Assembly (NCBI GenBank): GCA_963825415.1
Contig: CAWGTD010000003.1
Coordinates: forward strand, 620,001-684,000
Source: BP-464 sp963825415
GTDB lineage: Bacteria > Actinomycetota > Thermoleophilia > Solirubrobacterales > Solirubrobacteraceae
Reading direction: 5' to 3'
DNA: 64,000 nucleotides
Part shown: piece after piece, positions 23,102 to 30,702 of the stretch
How positions within the stretch are numbered: the first letter of the stretch is position 1
How the letters are laid out: every line of letters starts with the position of its first letter
Translations under genes and position numbers: made by a program
The notes under the pieces: generated by a model
Database searches by the model: none
What the model was told of the DNA's origin: nothing
What the model saw: the letters and a program-made list of their open reading frames with translations, nothing else

Positions 23102-24449
23102 TCAATCCAGCCGGTCGGCATGGATGCGTTCGGTCAACGTCCGAACGGTTGCCGACGCGTCGGGGTCCGAACCGACACGCTCGGCGGCGCGGCGGCAGGC
23201 GTGGAGGACGGTCGTGTGGTTGCGACCACCGAAGGCGCGACCGATGGCCGGGAGGCTCTCCTCGGTGTGCTTGCGGGAGAGGTACATGGCGAGCTGGCGC
23301 GGCCAGGCCACGCGCGTGGCACGCGCGCTCGACAGGAGCTCCTCCGACGAGAGGCCGAACAGCTCGCACGTGGCCTGCTGGATCGACGCGACGCTGGGCG
23401 CGCCCCCGCGAGCACCTCGCGCCCGCGGGGTAGAGGCCGTCGAGGACCTCCTCGGCGAGCTCGGCATCGATCGGTCGATCCGTCAGCGAGTGGAACGCGA
23501 CGACGCGGATCAGGGCGCCCTCGAGCGCGCGCATGTTGCTGTCGATGCGCCGCGCGATCACCTCGATCGCGCCCTCGTCGGGCAGGTCGACCTCGTCGTG
23601 CTGGATGCGCTTGCGCAGCACGGTGAGGCGGGTCGCGAGGTCGGGCGGCCGAATGTCCGCGACCAGGCCGGCCTCGAAGCGCTCGCGCAGCCGGTCCTCG
23701 AGCGAGGCGAGGTTGCGCGGCAGGCGGTCGGAGGTCAGCACCACCTGACTGCCGGCGTCGTGCAGCGCGTTGAACGTATGGAAGAACTCCTCCTCGGTGC
23801 GCGCCTTGGACTGCAGGAACTGCACGTCGTCGATGAGCAGCACGTCGACGCCGCGGAAGTGCTCCTTGAAGTGCTCGACGTTCCCGCCGCCGTGCAGGGC
23901 GGAGAGGAACCCGTTCGTGAACGCCTCGGCCGTGGTGCACCTGACGGTCAACCCGCCGCCGTGCGCCCGCACGTAGTTGCCGATCGACTGCAGCAGGTGG
24001 GTCTTGCCGACACCCGGCGGGCCGTAGAGGAAGAGCGGGTTGTAGGCGCCCGCCGGCTGCTCGGCGACGGCGAGCGCCGCGGCGTGGGCGAAGCGGTTGC
24101 CGTCTCCGAGGACGAACTGCTCGAAGGTGAACTTCGGGTTGAGCTCGTCGCGCACGGCACCCCGCGGGACCTCGGCGGGCAGCTCGGGTGGGCGGTCGCG
24201 CGGGCCCTCGCCCGCGATCTCGACGCGAGCCCGGGGGCCGAGGACCGCGACGGCCGCCTCGTCCAGGACGGTCGCGAAGCGGTCGGCGACCCATCCGCGA
24301 ACGGGCCCGGGTGCCTCGACGAGCAGGACGTCGCCCTCGAAGCTCGCCACATGCAGCGGAGAGAGCCAGAGCTCGAACGCCGTGTCGGTGACCCGCCGTC
24401 GCAGCTCGGCCTGGATGCGGCTCCAGATCTCGGCGCTGTCTTGGGGCAT
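23102..24449 (-). CDS. dnaA: Chromosomal replication initiator DnaA, frameshifted in this sequence
   Basis: Domain I (MPQDSAEIWSRIQAELRRRV), a short linker, the AAA+ domain III (FVLGDGNRFAHAA, Walker A GPPGVGKTHLLQ, Walker B LLIDDVQFL, sensor SNMRALEGALIRV) and domain IV with the box-recognition helix (GRAFGGRNHTTVLHA) are all present. The last 100 residues are in a different frame. Removing one base from the GGGG (plus) at 23427-23430 restores YPRARGARGGAPSVASIQQ and 448 residues. As DnaA is essential, the break is almost certainly a sequence error. No strong ribosome site precedes ATG 24449. Confidence 0.95.
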
Positions 24450-24545
24450 GGCAGGGGTCGGCGACTCCGTCGGGAGGGGTTGCGGAACCGATGGGGGAAG
24501 GAGCCGGAGAGGCCTTGCGATGCGTCTGGCCGGCCCGGCGCGGCG

Positions 24546-24551
24546 ACTATA
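24546..24551 (-). promoter_or_regulatory. -10 element of possible dnaA promoter
   Basis: On the minus strand TATAGT matches the -10 consensus in five of six positions and would give a leader of about 90 bases before ATG 24449. No convincing -35 is seen. Confidence 0.35.
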
Positions 24552-24684
24552 GCCCAGGCCACGCAGCCCGTCGCGGTGTTGCTCGCACGAGTGTCGCAAA
24601 TCGCGGTGAATTCTCCGCGACGGCCGTGTGCACAGCCTGTGCATGCCTTGTTCACGCGCGCGTCGGCGGAGCGATCCGCGCCGC

Positions 24685-24690
24685 TAGACT
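24685..24690 (+). promoter_or_regulatory. -10 element of probable rpmH promoter
   Basis: TAGACT ends eleven bases before ATG 24701, implying a leader of only a few bases. Divergent from dnaA and close to the DnaA-box-like cluster. Confidence 0.4.
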
Positions 24691-24700
24691 GCTGCCCCGC

Positions 24701-24835
24701 ATGAAGCGCACCTATCAGCCGAAGAAGCGCAAGCGCGCACGCGCGCACGGGTTCCGCAACCGGATGCAGACGCGCGCCGGCCGGCTGGTGCTCAAGCGGC
24801 GGCGCGACAAGGGCCGCAAGCGGCTCACCGTCTGA
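24701..24835 (+). CDS. rpmH: 50S ribosomal protein L34
   Basis: A 44-residue basic ribosomal protein, MKRTYQPKKRKRARAHGF followed by R-rich helices and the GRKRLTV end, a full-length textbook L34. First gene of the rpmH-rnpA-yidD-yidC-khpB-rsmG cluster; only two bases separate it from rnpA. Confidence 0.98.
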   Translation: MKRTYQPKKRKRARAHGFRNRMQTRAGRLVLKRRRDKGRKRLTV

Positions 24836-24837
24836 CC

Positions 24838-25215
24838 GTGGGCGAGGGCGGCTCCACCGCCCCGCGCGCCCGCCGCCGGCGCCTGTCGCGCAGCGCGGAG
24901 TTCGAGCGGGTCTACAAGGAGAGCCGCTCGCAGGGAAACCGCTACCTCGTGCTCTACGCCTTCCCGCGCGACGACACCGAAGGCGTGCGCGTCGGCCTGA
25001 CCGTGCCGCGCAAGGTCGGCGGCGCCGTGGACCGCAACCGGGTCAAGCGGCTGTTGCGCGAGGCGTTCGACGCCGAGGGCGCCGGCGTCCCCGCCAACCA
25101 CGACATCGTCATCAAGGCGCGGCCGGACGTCAGCGAGCTCGCCGAACGCGAGGGCCTGGCCGGCGTTCGCGCGGCGCTTTCGGAGCTGTTGGGCCAGGCG
25201 GGGCTGCTTCCGTGA
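24838..25215 (+). CDS. rnpA: Ribonuclease P protein component
   Basis: A 125-residue protein subunit of RNase P, which matures tRNA 5' ends. The RNR motif VDRNRVKRLLREAF and the LTVPRKVGGAV strand are present. Starts at GTG 24838, two bases after rpmH; its stop overlaps the yidD start in GTGA (25212-25215). Confidence 0.95.
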   Translation: MGEGGSTAPRARRRRLSRSAEFERVYKESRSQGNRYLVLYAFPRDDTEGVRVGLTVPRKVGGAVDRNRVKRLLREAFDAEGAGVPANHDIVIKARPDVSELAEREGLAGVRAALSELLGQAGLLP

Positions 25216-25457
25216 GCGCCACCACGCTGGCCCGCCGCGCCGCGATCGCGCCGATCCGCGCCTACCAGCGGGTGATCTCCCCGGCCCTGCCGCGCCGGTG
25301 CAAGTACGAGCCGACGTGCTCGCGTTACGCGGTACAGGCGATCCGGCGGTACGGCATACTGCGCGGCCTGGTGCTCGCCGGGTGGCGGCTCCTGCGCTGC
25401 AACCCGTGGAGCCACGGCGGCCACGATCCGGTGGAGGCCCAGCGCCTGTTCCGGTAG
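25212..25457 (+). CDS. yidD: Membrane protein insertion efficiency factor YidD
   Basis: An 81-residue protein with the invariant cysteine motifs CKYEPTCSRYAVQAI and WRLLRCNPWSHGGHDPV. It is thought to assist YidC-dependent insertion. The GTG start overlaps the rnpA stop; six bases separate it from yidC. The partial basic overlap arrangement is the conserved one. Confidence 0.95.
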   Translation: MSATTLARRAAIAPIRAYQRVISPALPRRCKYEPTCSRYAVQAIRRYGILRGLVLAGWRLLRCNPWSHGGHDPVEAQRLFR

Positions 25458-25463
25458 TCCCCC

Positions 25464-26351
25464 ATGCCCTTCGTTCTCGCCAACATCTTCCAGCCGCTGA
25501 TCGACGTCTTCGAGGCGGTCATCAAGTGGCTGCACGACAGCGTCGGGCTCGGCTGGGGCTTCTCGATCATCGTGCTGACGATCATCGTGCGCGCCGCCCT
25601 GGTGCCACTGACCGTCAAGCAGTTCAAGTCGATGCAGGCGATGCAGCGCCTGGCGCCCGAGATCAAGGAACTGCAGCAGAAGTACAAGGACGACAAGCAG
25701 CGCCAGCAGCAGGAGATGATGGCGTTCTACAAGGAGAACCAGGTCAACCCGTTCGGGTCGTGCCTGCCGTTGATCCTGCAGATGCCGGTCTTCCTGTCGC
25801 TGTTCTACATGCTGCGCAAGGACCTGCGGCACGACATCTGCCCGGACCTCAACCCGCCCGGCATCGCCAACCCCAAGCCGTGCGGGTCGACGGACGCGTC
25901 GCAGTTCTTCTTCATCCACGACATCACCGACAAGGCGACGGGCGGCGTCCTGGTCGCGCTGATCGTCCTCTACATCGGCTCGCAGCTGGCCTCCAGCGTG
26001 CTGATGGCCGTGTCGGCCGACCGCAACCAGCGGATGCTGATGATCGGCCTGCCGTTCATCTTCACCGCTTTCATCATCCAGTTCCCCGCCGGTCTGATCG
26101 TCTACTGGATCACGACGAACCTCTGGACCGTGGGCCAGCAGTACCTCGTGCGCCGCACGATCGGCCCGCTGAAGCCCGCCACCGCGGGTGCGCCGGCGGG
26201 TGCCGCGGCGGCAGTGGAGACGCCACCGCCACGAAAATCGCTGCGAGCTCGAGGCAAGGAGCCACCCGAGGAGCCGACGCCCGTCAAGAAGCCGTCGGGA
26301 CCGCCACCTTCCGCACGCCGGAAGAAGAAGCGTTCGGGGCGTAGACGGTGA
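25464..26351 (+). CDS. yidC: Membrane protein insertase YidC
   Basis: A 295-residue insertase of the short Gram-positive type. The first helix contains the conserved groove arginine (SIIVLTIIVRAALVPLT), followed by the cytoplasmic coiled-coil loop (PEIKELQQKYKDDKQRQQQ), the second helix region (NPFGSCLPLILQMPVFLSL) and three further helices. The C-terminal 60 residues are basic and Pro-rich, suited to ribosome contact. The stop overlaps the khpB start in GTGA (26348-26351). Confidence 0.96.
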   Translation: MPFVLANIFQPLIDVFEAVIKWLHDSVGLGWGFSIIVLTIIVRAALVPLTVKQFKSMQAMQRLAPEIKELQQKYKDDKQRQQQEMMAFYKENQVNPFGSCLPLILQMPVFLSLFYMLRKDLRHDICPDLNPPGIANPKPCGSTDASQFFFIHDITDKATGGVLVALIVLYIGSQLASSVLMAVSADRNQRMLMIGLPFIFTAFIIQFPAGLIVYWITTNLWTVGQQYLVRRTIGPLKPATAGAPAGAAAAVETPPPRKSLRARGKEPPEEPTPVKKPSGPPPSARRKKKRSGRRR

Positions 26352-26833
26352 GCGACGCCGGCGATCGGGTGCGCGAGCTGGTCGACGCGGTCGTCGACGC
26401 CCTGGGCCTCGACGCCAAGGTCGTCGTCGAGGAGGACGACGAGGCGGTCACCGCGACGGTCGAGGGCGAGGATCTGGGCCTGTTCATAGGCCGTCACGGC
26501 CAGACGATCGAGGCCGTCCAGCACCTGGCTCAGCGGGTGGCGCTAAGGGGATCCCACCCCCCCGCCCGCCCCGCCGCGGACGGGGAGCCGCGCCGGCGGA
26601 TCGTGGTCGACGCCGCCGGTTACCGGGCCCGCCGCCGCGAGGCACTCGAGCGCGAGGCCGACGATGCGGCCGACGAGGCGCTGCGCTACTCGCGCCCGGT
26701 CGCGCTCGACGCGATGACGGCGACCGAGCGGCGGATCGTCCACGAGCACCTGCGCGACCGCGAGGACGTGGACACGCACTCCGAGGGCGACGAACCCGAC
26801 CGCCACCTGGTCGTCTCGCCCGTCGACGACTGA
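26348..26833 (+). CDS. khpB: KH/R3H RNA-binding protein Jag (KhpB)
   Basis: A 161-residue protein that pairs with KhpA in RNA binding and affects cell elongation in other Gram-positives. The KH domain has the GxxG-type loop FIGRHGQTIEAVQHLAQRV, and the R3H domain ends in TATERRIVHEHLRDREDVDTHS. No N-terminal Jag domain is present, as usual in Actinobacteria. Between the domains, RGSHPPARPAADGEP replaces the usual helix-strand spacing; the homopolymer CCCCCCC-rich DNA there (26553-26570) might hide compensating errors. Confidence 0.9.
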   Translation: MSDAGDRVRELVDAVVDALGLDAKVVVEEDDEAVTATVEGEDLGLFIGRHGQTIEAVQHLAQRVALRGSHPPARPAADGEPRRRIVVDAAGYRARRREALEREADDAADEALRYSRPVALDAMTATERRIVHEHLRDREDVDTHSEGDEPDRHLVVSPVDD

Positions 26834-26842
26834 GCGTAAAAC

Positions 26843-27549
26843 GTGAAACACCCGCGCCTCGCTGATCTGGCCGGGAGATACGGGGTGCCGGAGGCCGGAC
26901 GCGCCGCCTTGGAGTCGCTTCCTCGAGTTGCTCGCCGAGGACGACGACGCCCCGACGACCGTCCGGGACCCCGCCGCCGCGGTGGACACGCACGTGGCCG
27001 ACGCGCTGTCGGGCCTCGAAGCCCCGGAGCTGCAGGCCGCGAGCGTGGTCGCGGACATCGGCGCGGGAGCGGGGGTTCCGGGCCTCGTCCTCGCCGCCGC
27101 ACGGCCGGAGATGCGGGTGATCGCGCTGGAGAGCGCGGGCCGCAAGTGCGCTTTCATCCAGCGCGCGATCGACCGGATGGGGCTGGAGAACGCGACCGTC
27201 GCTCAACGACCGCGCCGAGACATGGAAGGAGGGTTTCGGCGCGTGCGACGCGGTCACGGCCCGCGCGGTCGCGCCGCTGCCGGTCCTGGCCGAGTACGCG
27301 GCTCCGTTGCTGCGCATCGGGGGAGCGCTCGTGGCCTGGAAGGCCGCCGTGGACGCCGGCGAGGAGGCCGACGGCGAGGCCGCCGCGCACACGCTCGGCC
27401 TCGGGACGGCCCGGCGCGTGCCCGTCACGCCGTTCCCGGGCGCGCGCGACCGCTCTCTCTACGTCTACCTGAAGGTTCGTTCCACCCCGAACGAGTACCC
27501 CCGTCGCCCAGGAATGGCCCGCAAACGGCCCCTCAGGGCCTCAACCTGA
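26843..27549 (+). CDS. rsmG: 16S rRNA (guanine527-N7)-methyltransferase RsmG, with two frameshifts
   Basis: The N-terminus (ADLAGRYGVPEAGRAALESL), the SAM-binding core (ADIGAGAGVPGLVLAAARPE, ESAGRKCAFIQRA) and the C-terminal part (CDAVTARAVAPLPVLAEYA, LGTARRVPVTPFP) lie in three frames in order. One extra base near 26919-26922 and one near 27198-27204 explain both breaks; the 707-base span minus two gives 235 codons. The function is methylation of G527 of 16S rRNA, loss of which gives low-level streptomycin resistance. Start GTG 26843 is ten bases after khpB. Genuine decay cannot be excluded, since rsmG is non-essential. Confidence 0.85.
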
Positions 27550-27605
27550 GCCTCGTCGAGGGTTCGGCCCCGAAGCGTCGCGGTCGGTCCGACCGCCGCG
27601 GCCGC

Positions 27606-27611
27606 TAGCTT
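27606..27611 (+). promoter_or_regulatory. -10 element of possible parA promoter
   Basis: TAGCTT ends ten bases before ATG 27621, in the 71-base gap after rsmG. Weak evidence. Confidence 0.3.
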
Positions 27612-27620
27612 CGCGGGCGC

Positions 27621-28379
27621 ATGGGCACCGTCTACGCGATCGCCAACCAGAAGGGCGGGGTCGGCAAGACGACCACGGCGGTCAACGTCGCGGCCTGCAT
27701 CGCGGAGGCCGGCTACCCGACGCTCCTGGTCGACATCGACCCCCAGGCGAACGCGACCGTTGGGCTCGGCCTGCCGAAGGACGGCTCGCCGAACGCCTAC
27801 GACGTCCTCGCCAAGCGCGTCGAGGCGGCGGCCGCGATCCGCGAGACGACCGTCGCGGGGCTGCACCTGCTGCCCTCGCACCCCGACCTCGCGGGCGCGA
27901 GCGTCGAGCTGCCGCGCACGCCCGGTTCGGAGATGCGCCTGCGCGAGGTGCTCGCGCCGATCCGCGACCGCTACGCCTACGTCCTGCTCGACTGCCCGCC
28001 GTCGCTGGGCCCGCTGACGGTCAACGCCCTGGTCGCGGCCGACCGTGTGATCGTCCCGGTGCAGACCGAGTACTTCGCGCTGGAGGGCCTCGCCGGCCTG
28101 CTCGACACGCTCGCGCTGATTCAGCGCGAGCTGAACCCGCGGCTTACGGTGGCGGGCATGCTGCTGACGATGCACGACGGCCGCACCCGGCTCGCCCGCG
28201 ACGTCGAGCGCGAGGTGCGCGAGCACTTCCCCGCGCTGGTCTTCGACACCGTCATCCCGCGCAACGTCCGCGTCGGCGAGGCGCCGAGCTTCGGCCGCGC
28301 GGTGATCCATCACGATCCGCACTGCCCGGGCGCGGACGCGTACTTCGAACTCGCGAAAGAGGTGGCCGCCCGTGGCTGA
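27621..28379 (+). CDS. parA: Chromosome partitioning ATPase ParA (Soj)
   Basis: A 252-residue Walker-type ATPase that forms DNA-bound gradients pulling ParB-parS complexes. The deviant Walker A is NQKGGVGKTTTAVN, with VDIDPQANAT, the Walker B-like YVLLDCPPSLGPLT and the conserved PVQTEYFALEG. No N-terminal extension. A strong hairpin overlaps its stop and separates it from parB. Confidence 0.96.
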   Translation: MGTVYAIANQKGGVGKTTTAVNVAACIAEAGYPTLLVDIDPQANATVGLGLPKDGSPNAYDVLAKRVEAAAAIRETTVAGLHLLPSHPDLAGASVELPRTPGSEMRLREVLAPIRDRYAYVLLDCPPSLGPLTVNALVAADRVIVPVQTEYFALEGLAGLLDTLALIQRELNPRLTVAGMLLTMHDGRTRLARDVEREVREHFPALVFDTVIPRNVRVGEAPSFGRAVIHHDPHCPGADAYFELAKEVAARG

Positions 28380-28414
28380 GCATCGACTGGTTCACGGCGC
28401 CCAGCCGATGCTCA
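28377..28414. repeat. Hairpin between parA and parB
   Basis: TGAGCATCGACTGG (28377-28390) and CCAGCCGATGCTCA (28401-28414) form a 14-position stem with one mismatch and a 10-base loop. The left arm begins with the parA stop codon. No T-run follows. It may attenuate transcription or protect the parA 3' end, setting the ParA:ParB ratio. Confidence 0.6.
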
Positions 28415-28426
28415 GAGGACGGGCGG

Positions 28427-29299
28427 TTGCGCGTGGCTGACCGTGGAATGGGCCGGGGCCTGGCGGCGATCCTCTCGATCTCCCCCGATGCCGCCGACGA
28501 GACAGAGCTGCGCGAGCTGCCGGTCGAGCTGATCGCGCCGAACCCGCGCCAGCCGCGCCGCCACTTCGACGAGCAGACGCTGCGCGCGCTGGCCGACTCG
28601 GTGTCCGAGCGCGGCGTGCTGCAGCCGGTGCTCGTCCGCCCGGTCGTCGGCGGGACCTACGAGCTGGTCGCCGGCGAGCGCCGGTGGCGCGCCGCGCAGC
28701 TCGCCGGGCTCGAGACGTTGCCCGCGCTGGTCCGCCAGCATCAGGACACCGAGGCGCTCGAGGTCGCGCTGGTCGAGAACATGGCCCGCGAGGACCTCAA
28801 CCCCGTCGAGGAGGCGCGGGCCTGCGCGGCGCTCGTGGAAGAACTTGGTCTCACGCGCGAGGCGGTCGGCCGCCGCGTCGGTCGCAGCCGCGTCGCCGTG
28901 TCGAACCTCGTGCGGCTGCTCGACCTGCCCGACGAGGTGCTCGACCTGCTCGAGCAGCGCAAGCTCACCGAGGGCCACGGGCGGGCGCTCCTGCTCGCGG
29001 CCGACCACGAGGCGCGCCGGCGCCTCGCGCGCGAAGCGGTGGCGGGCGAGTGGTCGGTGCGGACCCTCGAGTCGCGCGCGCGTGAGGCCGGGCGGGCTAC
29101 ACCGCGCGGCGCGAAGAGCGAGGTCCATCCCGATCAGCGCGAGGCCGCCGAGACGATCGCCGACGCCCTCGGCGCGGTCATGGGAGCAGAGGTGCGCGTG
29201 CGTGCGACGGCGGGGGGATACCGCGCCGAGCTCGCCTTCTCCGACGTCGACGAGGCCCTCGCTCTGGCCCGCAGGATCGGCCCGCGACGCGTCGTCTGA
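28427..29299 (+). CDS. parB: Chromosome partitioning protein ParB (Spo0J)
   Basis: A 290-residue CTPase and parS-binding protein. The N-terminus has the ParA-interaction motif RGMGRGLAAIL, then the CTP-binding nuclease-like fold (PNPRQPRRHFDE, VAGERRWRAAQLAG, ALVENMAREDLNPVEEA) and the helix-turn-helix region (LTREAVGRRVGRSRVAVSN). A C-terminal dimerisation domain follows. Starts are ambiguous: TTG 28427 has the best spacing from AGAGGA (28414-28419); GTG 28433 and ATG 28448 are alternatives, the last two leaving the conserved start intact. Confidence 0.95.
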   Translation: MRVADRGMGRGLAAILSISPDAADETELRELPVELIAPNPRQPRRHFDEQTLRALADSVSERGVLQPVLVRPVVGGTYELVAGERRWRAAQLAGLETLPALVRQHQDTEALEVALVENMAREDLNPVEEARACAALVEELGLTREAVGRRVGRSRVAVSNLVRLLDLPDEVLDLLEQRKLTEGHGRALLLAADHEARRRLAREAVAGEWSVRTLESRAREAGRATPRGAKSEVHPDQREAAETIADALGAVMGAEVRVRATAGGYRAELAFSDVDEALALARRIGPRRVV

Positions 29300-29316
29300 C
29301 CGGCCCTGCCCGCCGC

Positions 29317-29322
29317 TATATT
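29317..29322 (+). promoter_or_regulatory. -10 element of the tRNA-Ile promoter
   Basis: TATATT lies eleven bases before the mature tRNA 5' end, flanked by CGCCG and GGCGG arms. A partial -35 (CTGACC) overlaps the parB stop. Confidence 0.45.
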
Positions 29323-29332
29323 GGCGGCTCGC

Positions 29333-29406
<74 letters not shown>

Positions 29407-29430
29407 CTCGCGAGACCCTCGACGGGCGCG

Positions 29431-30594
29431 CTACTCCTCCTCGGGTGGCGCGGCTCTCACCGAGGTGTAGCGCCGCCGCAGCCCGGCCTTTCCCGCCGCC
29501 CAGCGCACGCCTCGGCGGGCGGGCGGCGGAAGCATGTTGACCCCCTTGCCGATCGTGCGCCGGACCCGACCGACCGGCGCCGGCGCCGCGACGTCGCCCT
29601 GGCCCGGGATGAAGCGCGGGCGTTCGTAGGGGTAGGAGATCAGGAAGACCTTGCGCGGGTGGTAGAGGCGTTCGGGAAGCGGGACCTCCTCCTTGGTCAG
29701 CAGCTCGAGGTCTCCGAACCGCTCGATGCGCCGGCTGACCTCGGGCCCGCCGAACAGCAGCGATCCTCCTTCGCCCAGAGGGTCCACCTTCTCGGGCTCT
29801 GCGAACGAATAGCCGTAGAGCTCGCCGATCCGGGTCAGCCTGTTCGTGATCAGCTTCCGGTCGGCTTCGCCGAGCTGGGCCGCCCAGCGCGCGACGCGAG
29901 TCGGGTCGATCGGCTCGTCGGCACGGGAGAGGCCCTCGATCCGATCGTGCTGGCGGTCGCTGTGGACCACGTGGTGGCCGAGGACGTTGTCCGACCACGG
30001 CTCCCCGAGCCAGTCGAGCAGCTCGCGCATGACGGGCTCGGGCCGGAGCACGAGGTCCTCGTAGCGCAGCACGATCGTCCGCCGAGGATCGAGCGCCGCC
30101 TGGCGTGCGATCTCCTTGTAGTAGCGCCGGCAATGGCGCACCGCCCATCTGGAGGAGTGGCCGAAGCGCCGCATGTTCGACGCCGACGCGGCTCCCGGAT
30201 GGCGCACGATCGCGACGAAGACCGAGTCTCCGAACAGGCGCCGCATGCTGTCCATGTGCCAGGTGTGCTGGGGCGTCTTCTCGCCCCAGCGCTGCTTGCC
30301 GTGCTGCTCGGCGTAGCGCATGAAGATCCGCTCGAAGAACCCGCGCGCCTCCTCGTCGAGCTCCTCGTCGCTCCAGCCGAGACGCTGCGCCCACTTGCGC
30401 CCGCTCAGCTTGAACGGGACGAACCGCATCGCGCCGTAGATCCGCATGAAGCCGGTCTCGTGGGGCACCGCGATGCGCTCGTGGCTGTCGAGGATCAGGC
30501 GTAGGAGCGTGCTCCCGGTGCCCATCGGGCTGACGATGAAGATCGGGCCGCGTACGGGTGCGGGCTCGCGCGGGGTGTCTCGACGCTGGTCCAA
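29431..30594 (-). CDS. Sulfotransferase family protein
   Basis: About 387 residues. The PAPS-binding 5' loop is IFIVSPMGTGSTLLRLIL and the 3'-phosphate motif is VAIVRHPGAASASNMRRFG; the WGEKTP and VLRYEDLVLRPEPVM segments are typical of bacterial sulfotransferases of the family-3 type. The acceptor is unknown: cell-surface glycan, lipid or small molecule are all possible. TTG 30594 is proposed because it directly follows a TATAGT promoter element on this strand, but earlier starts are possible. It is divergent from the M14 peptidase. Confidence 0.8.
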   Translation of the reverse strand: MDQRRDTPREPAPVRGPIFIVSPMGTGSTLLRLILDSHERIAVPHETGFMRIYGAMRFVPFKLSGRKWAQRLGWSDEELDEEARGFFERIFMRYAEQHGKQRWGEKTPQHTWHMDSMRRLFGDSVFVAIVRHPGAASASNMRRFGHSSRWAVRHCRRYYKEIARQAALDPRRTIVLRYEDLVLRPEPVMRELLDWLGEPWSDNVLGHHVVHSDRQHDRIEGLSRADEPIDPTRVARWAAQLGEADRKLITNRLTRIGELYGYSFAEPEKVDPLGEGGSLLFGGPEVSRRIERFGDLELLTKEEVPLPERLYHPRKVFLISYPYERPRFIPGQGDVAAPAPVGRVRRTIGKGVNMLPPPARRGVRWAAGKAGLRRRYTSVRAAPPEEE

Positions 30595-30606
30595 ACGGAG
30601 CGCGGC

Positions 30607-30612
30607 ACTATA
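30607..30612 (-). promoter_or_regulatory. -10 element (TATAGT) of the sulfotransferase promoter, inside a small hairpin
   Basis: The minus strand reads TATAGT; the plus strand of the same spot reads TATAAG, so it could serve either direction. It lies in the loop of a GCGCGGC/GCCGCGC palindrome (about 30600-30619) within the divergent spacer of the sulfotransferase and peptidase genes. Confidence 0.35.
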
Positions 30613-30702
30613 AGCCGCGCGCTGCACCCGCTCGCGGGACCCACCAAAGTGCGATTTGCGACATGATGTGCAGCAACAGGGGTCTTTCGAAGGGAGCAGA
30701 TC

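Larger units (their letters stand above)
24450..24700. other. oriC: Probable origin of replication region (dnaA-rpmH spacer)
   Basis: This 251-base divergent spacer holds a cluster of DnaA-box-like 9-mers: GTGTGCACA (24626-24634), CCTGTGCAT (24636-24644) and TTGTTCACG (24648-24656). They lie beside a locally AT-richer stretch (CAAATCGCGGTGAATTC, from about 24595). All major genes to the left point left and those to the right point right, as expected at an origin. Many actinobacteria instead place oriC between dnaA and dnaN, where this genome has only 117 bases and two boxes, so both spacers may contribute. None of the boxes is perfect. Confidence 0.5.

Noticed and set aside
23400..23470. Programmed frameshift in dnaA
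   Set aside because: No slippery heptamer with downstream structure is apparent, and many similar breaks elsewhere favour sequence error.
26837..26852. Second parS-like site at the rsmG start (CGTAAAACGTGAAACA)
   Set aside because: Only 12 of 16 positions match and the palindrome is broken on the left half.
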